Made by a program: the position numbers and the translations under genes. The notes under the pieces were generated by a model. That model was not told the origin of the DNA, made no database searches, and saw only the letters and a program-made list of their open reading frames with translations. Positions 1 through 10,220 of a stretch of 64,000 bases of DNA are shown piece after piece. The stretch spans positions 143,983 to 207,982 of the forward strand of contig QLIY01000050.1 of assembly GCA_003260075.1 (NCBI GenBank), written 5' to 3'. Source of the DNA: Phallusia mammillata (Eukaryota > Chordata > Ascidiacea > Phlebobranchia > Ascidiidae). Within the stretch, counting starts at the first letter, position 1, and each line of letters starts with the position of its first letter.

Positions 1-144
1 TAATACGAATGTACTAATTACGCTGTCTTTGTAACGTGTCTAGCTTGAAACTGCGCTGTTGCGTGTTAACATACAACTGCTAGTTTTGCTACTATTTTAA
101 ATTTATCGTTTATTAATATTTGTCAGGGGATTTGAAATTAAAAA

Positions 145-3100
145 ATGAAGCAGTTTGTTTTGTTTGTTGCGTTTCTTTGTGTGAGTGTTTGCAGTGGCAA
201 TTTTGTCATGCAATTTGAGAAGTTCTATGAACACAAAGATAATGGTTTCGATGGTAAAATCTGGGTTGTTCTTGTTGCTGGATCCAATGGTTACTACAAC
301 TACAGACACCAGGTACATAAGTACTATTTATTATGCATGTTATACTGCAGTTAGAAACAGCAAAGAACGCCTAAATCTAATATGTTGCATTAAAAAAATT
401 ACTAACAATGTTTTCACTTCTGACTTTGTGAAAAAAACTTTGTGAATATGTATTGCTTAACACCAAAAGTACACTGGAATTTAACTAACGAAGTGTATGA
501 TTTTGTACTAATTGGCATGTTTTGTGTTTTCAGGCAGACATATGCCATGCCTATCAAGTTGTCCATGACCATGGAATTTCCGATAAACAGATTATTGTGA
601 TGATGTACGACGACATTGCCCACAGTTCCGAGTAGGTTTTTAATTTAATGACCTCTTGCAAACTTAGCAACTTGCTTAAAACAAACTAATATGTTTTTTC
701 ATTAAAAAAAACCTAGTTTCCTTTAAATTCCTTAAACGGAATTAAATATATGAACTTTTATTTGGAAAACTATTCTTAGCTTTAAACCTCGGATTTGTCT
801 ATATTGTCTTGGCCTAGTAATCTGGTGGCGTAGTGTATTAAGATATTTTATGAACAAATACAAGTGGACATAATTTGGTGTTATTTACAAGTTTTTACAC
901 AAAAAGATTATATTTTTGTATATATCTTTTAGCATTGCATTTAGGTTCTAAAAGGTCAAACAAGCATTAGGTGGGGTGTTGGTAAGAGCAAATACGAAAG
1001 GGAAGCATGTGACTTACCTCATTGTTTTTTCTGCAATTTAATTCAAAAGGACCACAGCAGTTTATTGTCTTTTTTGTTTGTAAAGTCATAAAGTGCGATT
1101 GCACATCATGTGATGGTTTCAGGGCAGGGTCATGCATTGTTTTCTTGTTTGCCATAGAAATCCTACACCTGGAAAAATCATTAACCACCCCGATGGACCC
1201 GATGTGTACAAAGGTGTGCCTAAGGATTACACAGGAGAGGTATTGCACTTTGGACTTGTTTTTAATGTATTTATTCGATTGTCATTGGTAAAAAAAGTTT
1301 TTTACTTAACGTTTTGTGTCACTTACAATGGAGTGCGGCTTATAATCGATGGCAGATTACATTATAATTATGGGTCCCCTTCCCTGAAGGGACACATATT
1401 GTTTTTGTCCGGGGGGGGGGGGGGCATATTGATATTATTTCTACACCCCTGCTTTTGATTATTTTGCTCGTCTAATTTTTTTGCACATAGGCAATGTACA
1501 TTAACATACGTTTTTTTGACACGTTGACATGCGCTTACAGTTAATTGCAGCAAACAATTGAGTAAATATGGTATGGTTATTATCCAGCGTATCAAACCTA
1601 AAATCATTTGGGTTTGTCCATAGAACTGGTCACTAATAGCATAAAGAAACATGTAGCATTGTACCATTTAAAGTTGTTTTAATATTAAAAAAATAGGTAG
1701 TGTAAATAACAACAAATATCAATTGCATTCCAGTATTGGTGCCAAAAATAGTGCACCAACATTCAAGTATTTGAAAGTAGGCATTTAATAGTAGGAAAAA
1801 ATCCCAGCACTCGGAAACTATTGTGACAAATTAACATTCATATTAAGTCACATTGATTTGTTTCAGACTGTGACACCAGAAAACTTCCTAAACGTGCTGA
1901 CTGGCAATGCACAAGCAATGAGCGGTATTGGTAGCGGCAAAGTTTTAGGAAGCAAGTCAACTGATCATGTGTTTGTTTACTTTTCTGACCATGGTGCCCC
2001 AGGTCTTATTGCCTTCCCAACTTCTGAGGTAAACAACCATTCAGTATTTTTTTATTTTAACATTTATATTCTACTTTAACCGTAATTTGGATGCCCCATT
2101 TCATTTGTGATGTTTTTTATCAGGAAAGTAACCCCCTTTTTAGTGTTCTAGTACAACTAATCTGCAAGAGCATTAGCATTTAAAACACCAAAAAACATGA
2201 ACAAGCACTAACATACTTACAATAGAACATTTGTTGTTGGTTGTCTACTCTAATCCAGTGTTTCCCAACCAAGGTTAAGTTGTCTGTCTTGCAGGACAGC
2301 AAATAATTTAAAGTTTTGTGGCACATATTTATCACAATAAATGCGAATGTTGCATAATCATTAATCCACAAAACATTTTAGCACTAGTGCAAAGAGTTGT
2401 CTACAACAGTAAATGTTTCCAAACTCCCAATATCTTGTCTTATATTGGGAAATAAACTCAACTAAAACATATAGCATAACATGGCACACAGGATTTTGCA
2501 AAATTGCATTTCAATTTTTTTTGCTACAACACACGTTTTGAAACTACTGGTCCAGGTTTTGGTACTGAACCAAAAAAGTCACGTTTTTTGTCACATGTCT
2601 ATGACGAACATCCAGTGATGGCAAGCCAGCTTATGTCAAGTGGTTAAAATTCTTATATGAAGGTTGCGTGTCGACTACGACGATTCTGCAAGAGCTTTTT
2701 TTGCGCTGAATATGGTGTTCATAATCTTAAAACTTTTATGTTTTAATTCCAGTTGATGAAGGACGACTTGAACAACGCCATCACTAAAATGCACACCAAC
2801 AATATGTATTTGGACGTAAGTTGCCTTATTTATTTAAAGTTGAAAATTATCAAGATGGCGGCTGCGTCACATGCAAACATTTCTAAATGTGAATAACATA
2901 ACCCAATTCATTTACGAAAGCCACAAGGAAAAATGCCCCAGAAGTAGTTTTTAGATTCTTCGGTAAGAACAAGTTTGTAGCTGTATAAAAGTGTACTTAG
3001 GCAAACCTAAAAAATGTCACTAGCGCTGCCGACTATTTATTAATACATGTCTGCACATTAACATACAGCTTGAACGTTGTTTGTTCCGTGCAGCTGGTTT

Positions 3101-4936
3101 TCTACATCGAGGCTTGTGAGAGCGGTTCCATGTTTGACGGCAGCTTGTCCGACAACATCAACGTTTACGCTACAACCGCCGCCAACCCGTCAGAATCGTC
3201 ATACGCCTGTTACTATGATACTCTGCGGCAGACCTACCTTGGCGACCGTTATTCCGTGTCTTGGCTTGAAGACTCGGATAAGGTAAAGATGCGTGGTGAC
3301 TAGACCCAGGATATCTTAACTCAGCTTAGCTTTTTGAAAACCTCTTGGGCACTTGATTATACAATACATCATTATGGCTGTGGACTACATACAGTAAACC
3401 TCGATTAAACCGTATTTCGCCTAATTTAGACAAAACTTGACGTTTAAATGATTTGTAATGCGGGATTTAACTAATCGACATCGGTTAATCCAGATCTTTG
3501 CCTAATCCGAAAAACTTGTTTGGTACAAACGGGTCCGGATTAACCGAGGTTTACTCTATTTGAAATAATTTGTGTAAAAGTGGGCAAAGGAGTAAAAAAT
3601 TCTGGTTTAAAGACACCGACCTTTCTATTTGGTACAATCGAGATATTCCAATAATAACTTAAGAAAATGGCGACAGAAAATGTGTTCTAAACGGGTGTCG
3701 ATTTTTTGATGTCCCCACCACAGAGCTTTAAATTGTTTTCTCAGGAAAATTTGGAGACGGAATCGCTTCACTCTCAGTTTAAAATCGTGAAAGAGGAAAC
3801 AAATCAAAGTCACGTGATGCAGTATGGTGACAAGGTACCGAACTTTGAACTAATGGGTTGGACTACCTGATATAAATAGAGCAATAAACTGTTTACCTTG
3901 CTATTGTAGACTGTTTAGCAAGGTTGTCAATGCCATATCGGGTACCCCTGTTATAAATAGTTTTAATGTGCTGAATGTGCAGATTTTTTATTAAATATAA
4001 AAACTCGTCACTTTGAATTGAATTGCAGACCATCAGCAAGGACAAGGGGGGGGGGGGATTGAGATTTTTTTATCAAATATAAAACTCGTCACTTTGAATT
4101 GAATTGCAGACCATCAGCAAGGACAAGGTTGGACTTTTCCAGGGCGAGAAAGAGAGTTTACGTTCATACACACCACTACGACCAATTGTAAGAATGCCGT
4201 TTATAAAACTTTCACACTCTAAGTCAGTGGTTCCCAACCTTTTTCGACGAATTTCGCCCGTAACAGTTCAAAATACTTTTGTTCCTTCCCAATAGACTAC
4301 ATAGTAGCTAAACCATACAAAGATCATTTAAAATTGCCTCTTTTGATCAACTTCACAAGTTATATTCTCAGAGCTGAAGTGTCTATTTACAAACCACATG
4401 TACAAATTAAAGTAAATTCCTCCCCTAAACTTTTAAAATTCCTCCCCGGTTGGAACCACTGCTCTAGGCATTGTATAATCGTTAATGCCGGGTATATGTT
4501 TTCCAATTTTGTAAAATCACTGAACTTTTTGCAAAATGGTTGTTTGATTATTGTAGCACAATAGCCTGACAAGCATTTGTCCTAACTATATTGCATGTCG
4601 TGCTTTTCAATTTGAACTTGAACAAAAATCTTCTCAATCTGACCGTTGGGTTTTTGCGACGTAGTATGATGACGTTCCCTCGCCTGACGTCAAAATTCAC
4701 ATTCTGGAAAAACGAATCGAGGCAGCGACCAGTTACGCTCAAAAGAAAGCACTTAAACTTGAACTGAGCAAAGAAATGGAGGTAAGTTGCTTTCGTTACT
4801 GAGACGTATTTAAAAAAAACACATGGTTAAGTTACCCCGTTCTATCGTGTTATTCATGCTGACATAAACAAACGCTTGTATCGATAGACATAAGATGAAG
4901 AAATGCCTTTAATAAATTCCATATGTAGGAAATACA

Positions 4937-5004
<68 letters not shown>

Positions 5005-7699
5005 ATCTTCGCCTAATTCGGACAAAACTTGAGGTACATTTGTTTACTGTGCGTAAAAATATATGCCTTGAAAGTCCTTATGTTTGCCATAACTTTTATC
5101 AAATAAAAAAAAGTGTTCACCTCAATTTTAATAGAATCTGTTATAAAACTTTCGTGACCCTTCTTTTAACGACATTTAGAAATTGTCGTCCTGCATTGCA
5201 GATGCGCCGTCGTATCGAATGGACAACCAACACCATAGCGCACCAAGTGGCGGAAAACGATGCAGGTCTTTTGTACATAAGTCTTAACGCTGTGCCAAAA
5301 CTGGAAACTGACATCACATGCTACCGACAAGCAATCCAACTATTCGACTCTTTGTGCTATGAACTCGACGATGTAAGTACACACAAGGACACTTTGTAAC
5401 ACTTGAAGGCCTATTTAGTGGCCAAGTCCAGTGTTTTCCTTTAACGAGTTCATTACACTTGTTTTGTTTTGATGCAGCACGAATACGCTTACCGTCGACT
5501 TTACATCTTTGGAAACCTATGCAACTCTGGAGCTCCAGTTAATGCGTAAGTACATGACTGAAGAAAGATTTAGTATGGTGTACATGTAACAAATGTGTAT
5601 AGATTGAAAATCTGCGTACATTCAACTCTAAAAAATAACGCTGTTAAAGACTAAACGCTTTTATGATATGATATGTTGTATTTTATCTTTAGTCTGTGAT
5701 TTATTAAGACCAAAAGGGTATTAAACCGTTTTTAGGTTTAACGTAAAAACTGATTTTGTTTTAACCAAAGATTTCATCGTCCGTTGATTTTACTGATTCA
5801 GAATTTGGAAGTTTACCCGCAAATGTTCCTAAATATCTTGTCTCACGTTGCCTAGTAACAAACAATATTTTCGACACACACTTAAATGCAGGTCTTTATT
5901 TTTACAGAATCCTGGACGCAATTCGCAACACTTGCAAATGGGGGGGGGGGGACGAATTTCACCTTAACGGTTCAAAATATGTTTGTTCCTTCCCAAAAGA
6001 CTACATAGTCGCTTAACCATACAAAGATCGTTTAAATTGAGTATTTTATCAACTTTACAAGTTATATTCTCAGAGCTGAAGTGTCTGTTTACAAACCACA
6101 TACAAAAATCAGTAAATTTCTTCCCCAAAGTTTTAAAATTCTTCTCCAGTTAGAAACCACTGCTCTAGACATTGCATAATCGTAACTGTCGGTATTTGTA
6201 CTTACTTATTGGCATGTGGTATTTTTCAAAACTTTCAATTTAAACGAAAATCATCTCAAACTGACTGTTGGATTGTTGTGACGTAGTACGATGACGTTCC
6301 CTCGCCTGACGTCAAAATTCACATTCTGGAAAAACGAATCGAGGCAGCGACCAGTTACGCTCAAAAGAAGGCACTCAAACTTGAACTGAGCAAAGAAATG
6401 GAGGTAAGTTGCTTTCATTGCTGAGACTTACAAAAAATCATAGTTAAGTTATAGTGTTGCTATGGTGTAATTCATGCTCGTACAAATCGACAGACTTACG
6501 ATAAAGAAATTTTGTGTCTTTTTTTGAAATTTTGTGTCGAGTGTTTGGCCTTTAACGAAATTTATAAAATCTCGTCATTGGGGTATCTTTCAAACGGGGC
6601 TTTAAATAAATAGGGAGAGATAAGGAATATATATAAGAATACAGTAAACCTCGATGAATTCGGATCGTTGCCTAATTGGGCAAAACTTGAGGTTCAAATG
6701 ATTTGTAATGTGGTAAGGCTTGAACGAATCGACATCGGGTAATCTGGATCTTCGCCTAATCCGAAGAAATTGTTTGGTCAAAATGTCCGGATACGTAACA
6801 AACTATCGGAAGTCCTTCTGTTTGCCATGACTTTTATCAAATAAACAAAAACTAGTGTTCACTCCCATTTTAACAAAACCTGTTGTAAAACTTTCCTGAC
6901 CCTTGACTTCTTTTAACGCTATTTAAAACGTGTCCTTCTGTTTTACAGATGCGTCGTCGTATCGAATGGACAACCAACACCATAGCGCACCAAGTGGCGG
7001 AAAATGACGCAGGCCTTTTGTACATAAGTCTTAACGCTGTGCCAAAACTCGAAGCTGACATCACTTGCTACCGACAAGCAATCCAACTATTCGACTCTTT
7101 GTGCTATGAACTCGACGATGTAAGTACATACAAGGGCACTTTGAAATTGTTGAAGGCCTCTTCCGTGGTCAAGTGTGTAGTTTTCCCTTAACGAGTTCAT
7201 TACACTTGTGTTGTTTTGATGCAGCACGAATACGCATACCGTCGACTTTATATCTTTGGAAACCTATGCAACTCTGGCGCTCCAGTTAATGCGTAAGTAC
7301 ATGACTAAAGAAAGATTTAGTATGTGTATGTAACAAATGTGTATGGATTGAAAACCTGTGTGTATCTGAACTTAAAAAATAGCCCTGTTGAAAACTAAAC
7401 GACTTAACGATATCATATGTTGTTTATAGATTTTATCTTTAGTCTGTGATTTATAAAGACCCAAAGGACCTTAAACCGTTTTTAGGTTTAACGTAAAAAT
7501 TATGTTCCTGATTCTGTTTTACCCAAGGATTTATATCGTCAGTTGACTTTAATTATTTAGAGTTTCAAAGTTTACCCACTAATGTTCCTAAATATCTTGT
7601 CTCACGTTGCGTAGTAACAACAATATTTTCGACACACACTTAAATACAAGTCTTTATTTTTACAGAATCCTGGACGCAATTCGCAACACTTGCAAATAA
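145..7699 (+). CDS. LGMN: Legumain (asparaginyl endopeptidase, C13 family), 12 exons
   Basis: Lysosomal cysteine protease that cleaves after Asn. Exons by GT-AG rule and frame: 145-312, 534-631, 1158-1239, 1867-2028, 2753-2815, 3094-3282, 3745-3834, 4110-4187, then either 4665-4781, 5202-5372, 5478-5545 and 5908-5940 (stop lost in poly-G) or the complete second copy 6287-6403, 6949-7119, 7225-7292, 7666-7699. The joined frame gives about 440 residues, close to the family's 433. Visible are a signal peptide (residues 1-18), [12 protein letters not shown], the catalytic His in YFSDHGAPG (about H158) and the catalytic Cys in EACESGSM (about C199), followed by a prodomain rich in Cys and basic residues. 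The start is the first ATG, 18 bases after a TTTGTCAG acceptor-like site at 119-126. The duplicated 3' end is most likely two alleles joined in assembly. Confidence 0.93.
3392..3556. mobile_element. Tc1/pogo-like MITE, 165 bp
   Basis: Terminal inverted repeats CAGTAAACCTCG and CGAGGTTTACTC are flanked by TA on both sides (3390-3391, 3557-3558), as expected of the Tc1/mariner/pogo superfamily. There is no coding capacity. Related partial copies lie at about 6642-6795 (legumain intron, second copy) and in reverse at about 30786-30925. Confidence 0.7.
4029..4058 (+). pseudogene. Truncated duplicate of legumain exon 8 ending in poly-G
   Basis: An acceptor and the first 18 coding bases of legumain exon 8 (TISKDK) run straight into 13 G. 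The same intron end and exon start then recur at about 4064-4127 and continue as the full exon 4110-4187. It is an assembly-type repeat and not a second exon: splicing in this copy would run into the G run. Confidence 0.75.
4225..4461. mobile_element. Non-autonomous hAT element in legumain intron 8
   Basis: Inverted ends CAGTGGTTCCCAACC and GGTTGGAACCACTG enclose 237 bp without a gene. The flanking octamers CTCTAAGT and CTCTAGGC agree at six of eight positions and look like a decayed 8-bp target duplication. The right part of the same insertion is present in the second allele-like copy (about 5952-6163), so it predates the split of the two copies. Confidence 0.65.
4225..7699 (+). repeat. Two diverged copies of the legumain 3' half (about 4225-5940 and 5951-7699)
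   Basis: Exons 9-12 with their introns occur twice in direct order, separated by 12 G at 5940-5951. The coding exons differ at roughly 4 per cent, mostly silent, with one Thr/Ala change in exon 10. The introns differ more and have length changes, including a 67-G run at 4937-5003 that replaces most of a repeat present in copy two. Copy one lacks the stop codon; copy two ends in TAA with a normal 3' UTR. This fits two haplotypes placed in tandem. Confidence 0.8.
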
Positions 7700-8417
7700 A
7701 CAGTAGTGTTGCATGATGAACCCAATGCATCGTCACTTGTCATATCCTTGCCTTCAATTCCCCCATTGCCCTATCAGCTGTACACACGATCGCAATGAAC
7801 ACAATGCTTGTTTGTTATCATGACACAATAGTTCCAGTAAACACAAGTGCCAGGCACACTGTTGCCCTTTTGACAGTTTGTACGTTTTATTGTCTGCTGT
7901 TTTTTAGTTTGACACTGCACTGAACATTTTATGGCTTTATCGGTTTGCGTTCCAAGCTTTTATGCGACTTTTGCTTTCGTTGTGACGTCACTGTAAAGAT
8001 CACATGATTTCGCTTCGTTACGTCAGGATTAAAATATGCTTAAAGTAGAATTGAAATTGGTAACAGTCACGCAAAAAACTGCTCACGCCTCAGTGTTGTT
8101 GTGTTTTTATAATTGCTTTTTGTACCACCATGGCACTTGGAGTACATGTTTTTAAGTTATACTGTAGGTGGTGTTTTGTTTGGTTAAATTTTGTACACAT
8201 GTTAGGCTGGTTGGCTGTGTAGAAGTTTAGCTTGTATATGCACCCTGCAAAGACTAAAATTGTTTTATCAGGTTGTCTTAAAAACATTGTAGCAAAGTTG
8301 TCAATTTTCCGTCCAAACAGAAGCCCAGTATATGTTCCTCTTGATTTTACTCAATGTATTTTTGTTCCTACATCTTTCGTGTTATATAGGTCTATTACCA
8401 AATTTGGCACTTTCTTC

Positions 8418-8423
8418 AATAAA
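8418..8423 (+). promoter_or_regulatory. Likely legumain poly(A) signal AATAAA
   Basis: AATAAA lies about 720 bases after the legumain stop at 7699 and is followed by a GT-rich stretch, the usual downstream element. It gives a 3' UTR of about 0.7 kb. Confidence 0.5.
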
Positions 8424-8468
8424 CTTGTCACCCGAAACTGTTTGATGTTGATTGTTTATCGGTTATAC

Positions 8469-8788
8469 CAGTGGTTCCCAAACTATGCGCCGCGGCACAC
8501 TGGTGTGCCGCCAGATGTCATTAGGTGTGCCGCAAAAAATATTGAAATTAAAATCAATCAAGTAGAGTAGTAGTACCAGGTGCTTAGACCACTAGGCCAA
8601 CATGCTCCACGTCTCTGAGATGTTCAACTAGGCTATTTAACTATGAGAGTGACCTGTATAGCGGCTTTATGACCTCATAGTTAGTGCCTTTGTCAGCTAA
8701 AAAATTTATTCAAATGTTCGAAGTGCGCCAAATAATTTTTGTTTTTTTCTAAAATGCACCTTAAAAGAAAAAAGTTTGGGAACCACAG
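8469..8788. mobile_element. Non-autonomous hAT element, 320 bp, perfect 8-bp TSD
   Basis: Ends CAGTGGTTCCCAAAC and GTTTGGGAACCACAG are inverted repeats. GGTTATAC occurs immediately before (8461-8468) and after (8789-8796), a perfect 8-bp target duplication typical of hAT. The interior encodes nothing recognisable. Confidence 0.85.
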
Positions 8789-9983
8789 GGTTATACTGTA
8801 CAAAAACAGTGGTAAGTATACAGGGCCATGCTGAGAGAAATTTGACAAAGCGTGATGTCCCTCATGTTAATGTCACATCAAATTAGGTTTGTTTGCAAAT
8901 TATGTTGCTCTGCATTATTTCCGAAACTAGCAAGGGACGAATACATGAGGCTATAGAGATTGGGTTTTGTATTAAGTTTCTGCTGTACAGCGTTTCATTT
9001 CCAGAGTTGTGAAGGCTTTCCTGTGTTTTTTGTTCAATGCTCAAGCCTGAATTGAAAATTTAGTGCATAAACAGTCATCGATATCCGTTTTCTCACATTA
9101 GATTATGTCTTGGATTTCGCCTTCTTGCAGTTGTTGAAGACTAAGTTAGCGCCAATAATGTTCATTTGCATCGAAGTGTTTCCATAGATTTTCATGGGCA
9201 AACTTTTTTCGTGTATAACCACACCAACAGTTCCCAGCAACAAACAAATTCTGTTAGTTGACCTAGTGAAACTGATTGCAATGAATTGAGGACAGCTTCC
9301 CAATGCCCTCGTTGTTATCTGTGTTAATCCTTGACCCACACTTCACTAGCCTTGTCAGCAGTGCGTTGCGTAATTGGGTTGTTGGAAAAGTGATTAGAAC
9401 AGCAATGGAAATGACGAATTTACACGTAGCTGAGCTGAGCTGTGCTACATCAGTTATTTTCGTTGGCAACTATTAACACACTGTAATTGGACAATTACAA
9501 GTTTGTTTGCAAATTAGGGATTCTACCTTATGGCCTCCGTGTCATACATTTGTAAAACATTACAGTAGACTACTGTATAAAGTTGAATTAAGAATTCTAA
9601 ATTGGTCATGATTGTATTTAGATTTCCAATCGCCACGTTCAACGATACAATTTTCGCCTTTTTATGTGAGTATGTTGCTTCTCAAATTTTGTGTGGCGTG
9701 TTTAAGCTCTTAATATGCAAATACACAGCTTAAAAATAACAACAGCTGCCTTCAGAAATGCCCATTGTTTACCTTGCTTACCACAACGATTCCTAGAAAT
9801 AACCTGGTACAGGGATTAAAAAAAGCGCCCGCAGCGATTTCCCCTAGCCAGTGTTGGAACAAAACAACAAAATCACGTGAGACTGAACTCACCGCACAGC
9901 GTTCTCCTTTCTCTCGAATTGTTGCATCAGAAAAAATGTCACATGACGCAGTCTCTCATCCGCTCGAAATAGCTTCGGCTCGA
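8789..9983. other. Spacer between legumain and XBP1
   Basis: I see no supported gene here. Short open frames on the minus strand around 9103-9469 have no recognisable domain and no splice context. The last few hundred bases become richer in CG and grade into the XBP1 promoter. Confidence 0.5.
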
Positions 9984-10002
9984 CCAATCAGAGGCTTCCA
10001 CG
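9984..10002 (+). promoter_or_regulatory. ER stress response element (ERSE) upstream of XBP1
   Basis: CCAAT (9984-9988), exactly nine bases, then CCACG (9998-10002): a perfect match to the ERSE consensus CCAAT-N9-CCACG bound by NF-Y with ATF6 or XBP1. It sits about 220 bases upstream of the XBP1 start codon in the same orientation. Mammalian XBP1 is known to be induced through such an element, so this supports ER-stress induction or autoregulation. The function is inferred; the match is seen directly. Confidence 0.8.
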
Positions 10003-10220
10003 CTGGCAGTTCGGCAAGGCCACATCACTGCTGTGAATTTCCGCCGTCGCATTTTAAGTTTTACAATGGAGCTAAGCATGTAGATAAATCTCTGACGAAG
10101 GAAAGAAGTTAAAGCACTTTTGTGCGCGAACTGCGAAGATACTTAATGAGTAGTTGATTAGTACTATTGACAGTAGTTAGTTATAAAAAATTTCAGTCGA
10201 CTTTTGTGAGCAAAATCAAC

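Noticed and set aside
9103..9469. Overlapping minus-strand frames between legumain and XBP1 as a small gene
   Set aside because: No domain, no splice sites linking them, and alternative-codon starts.
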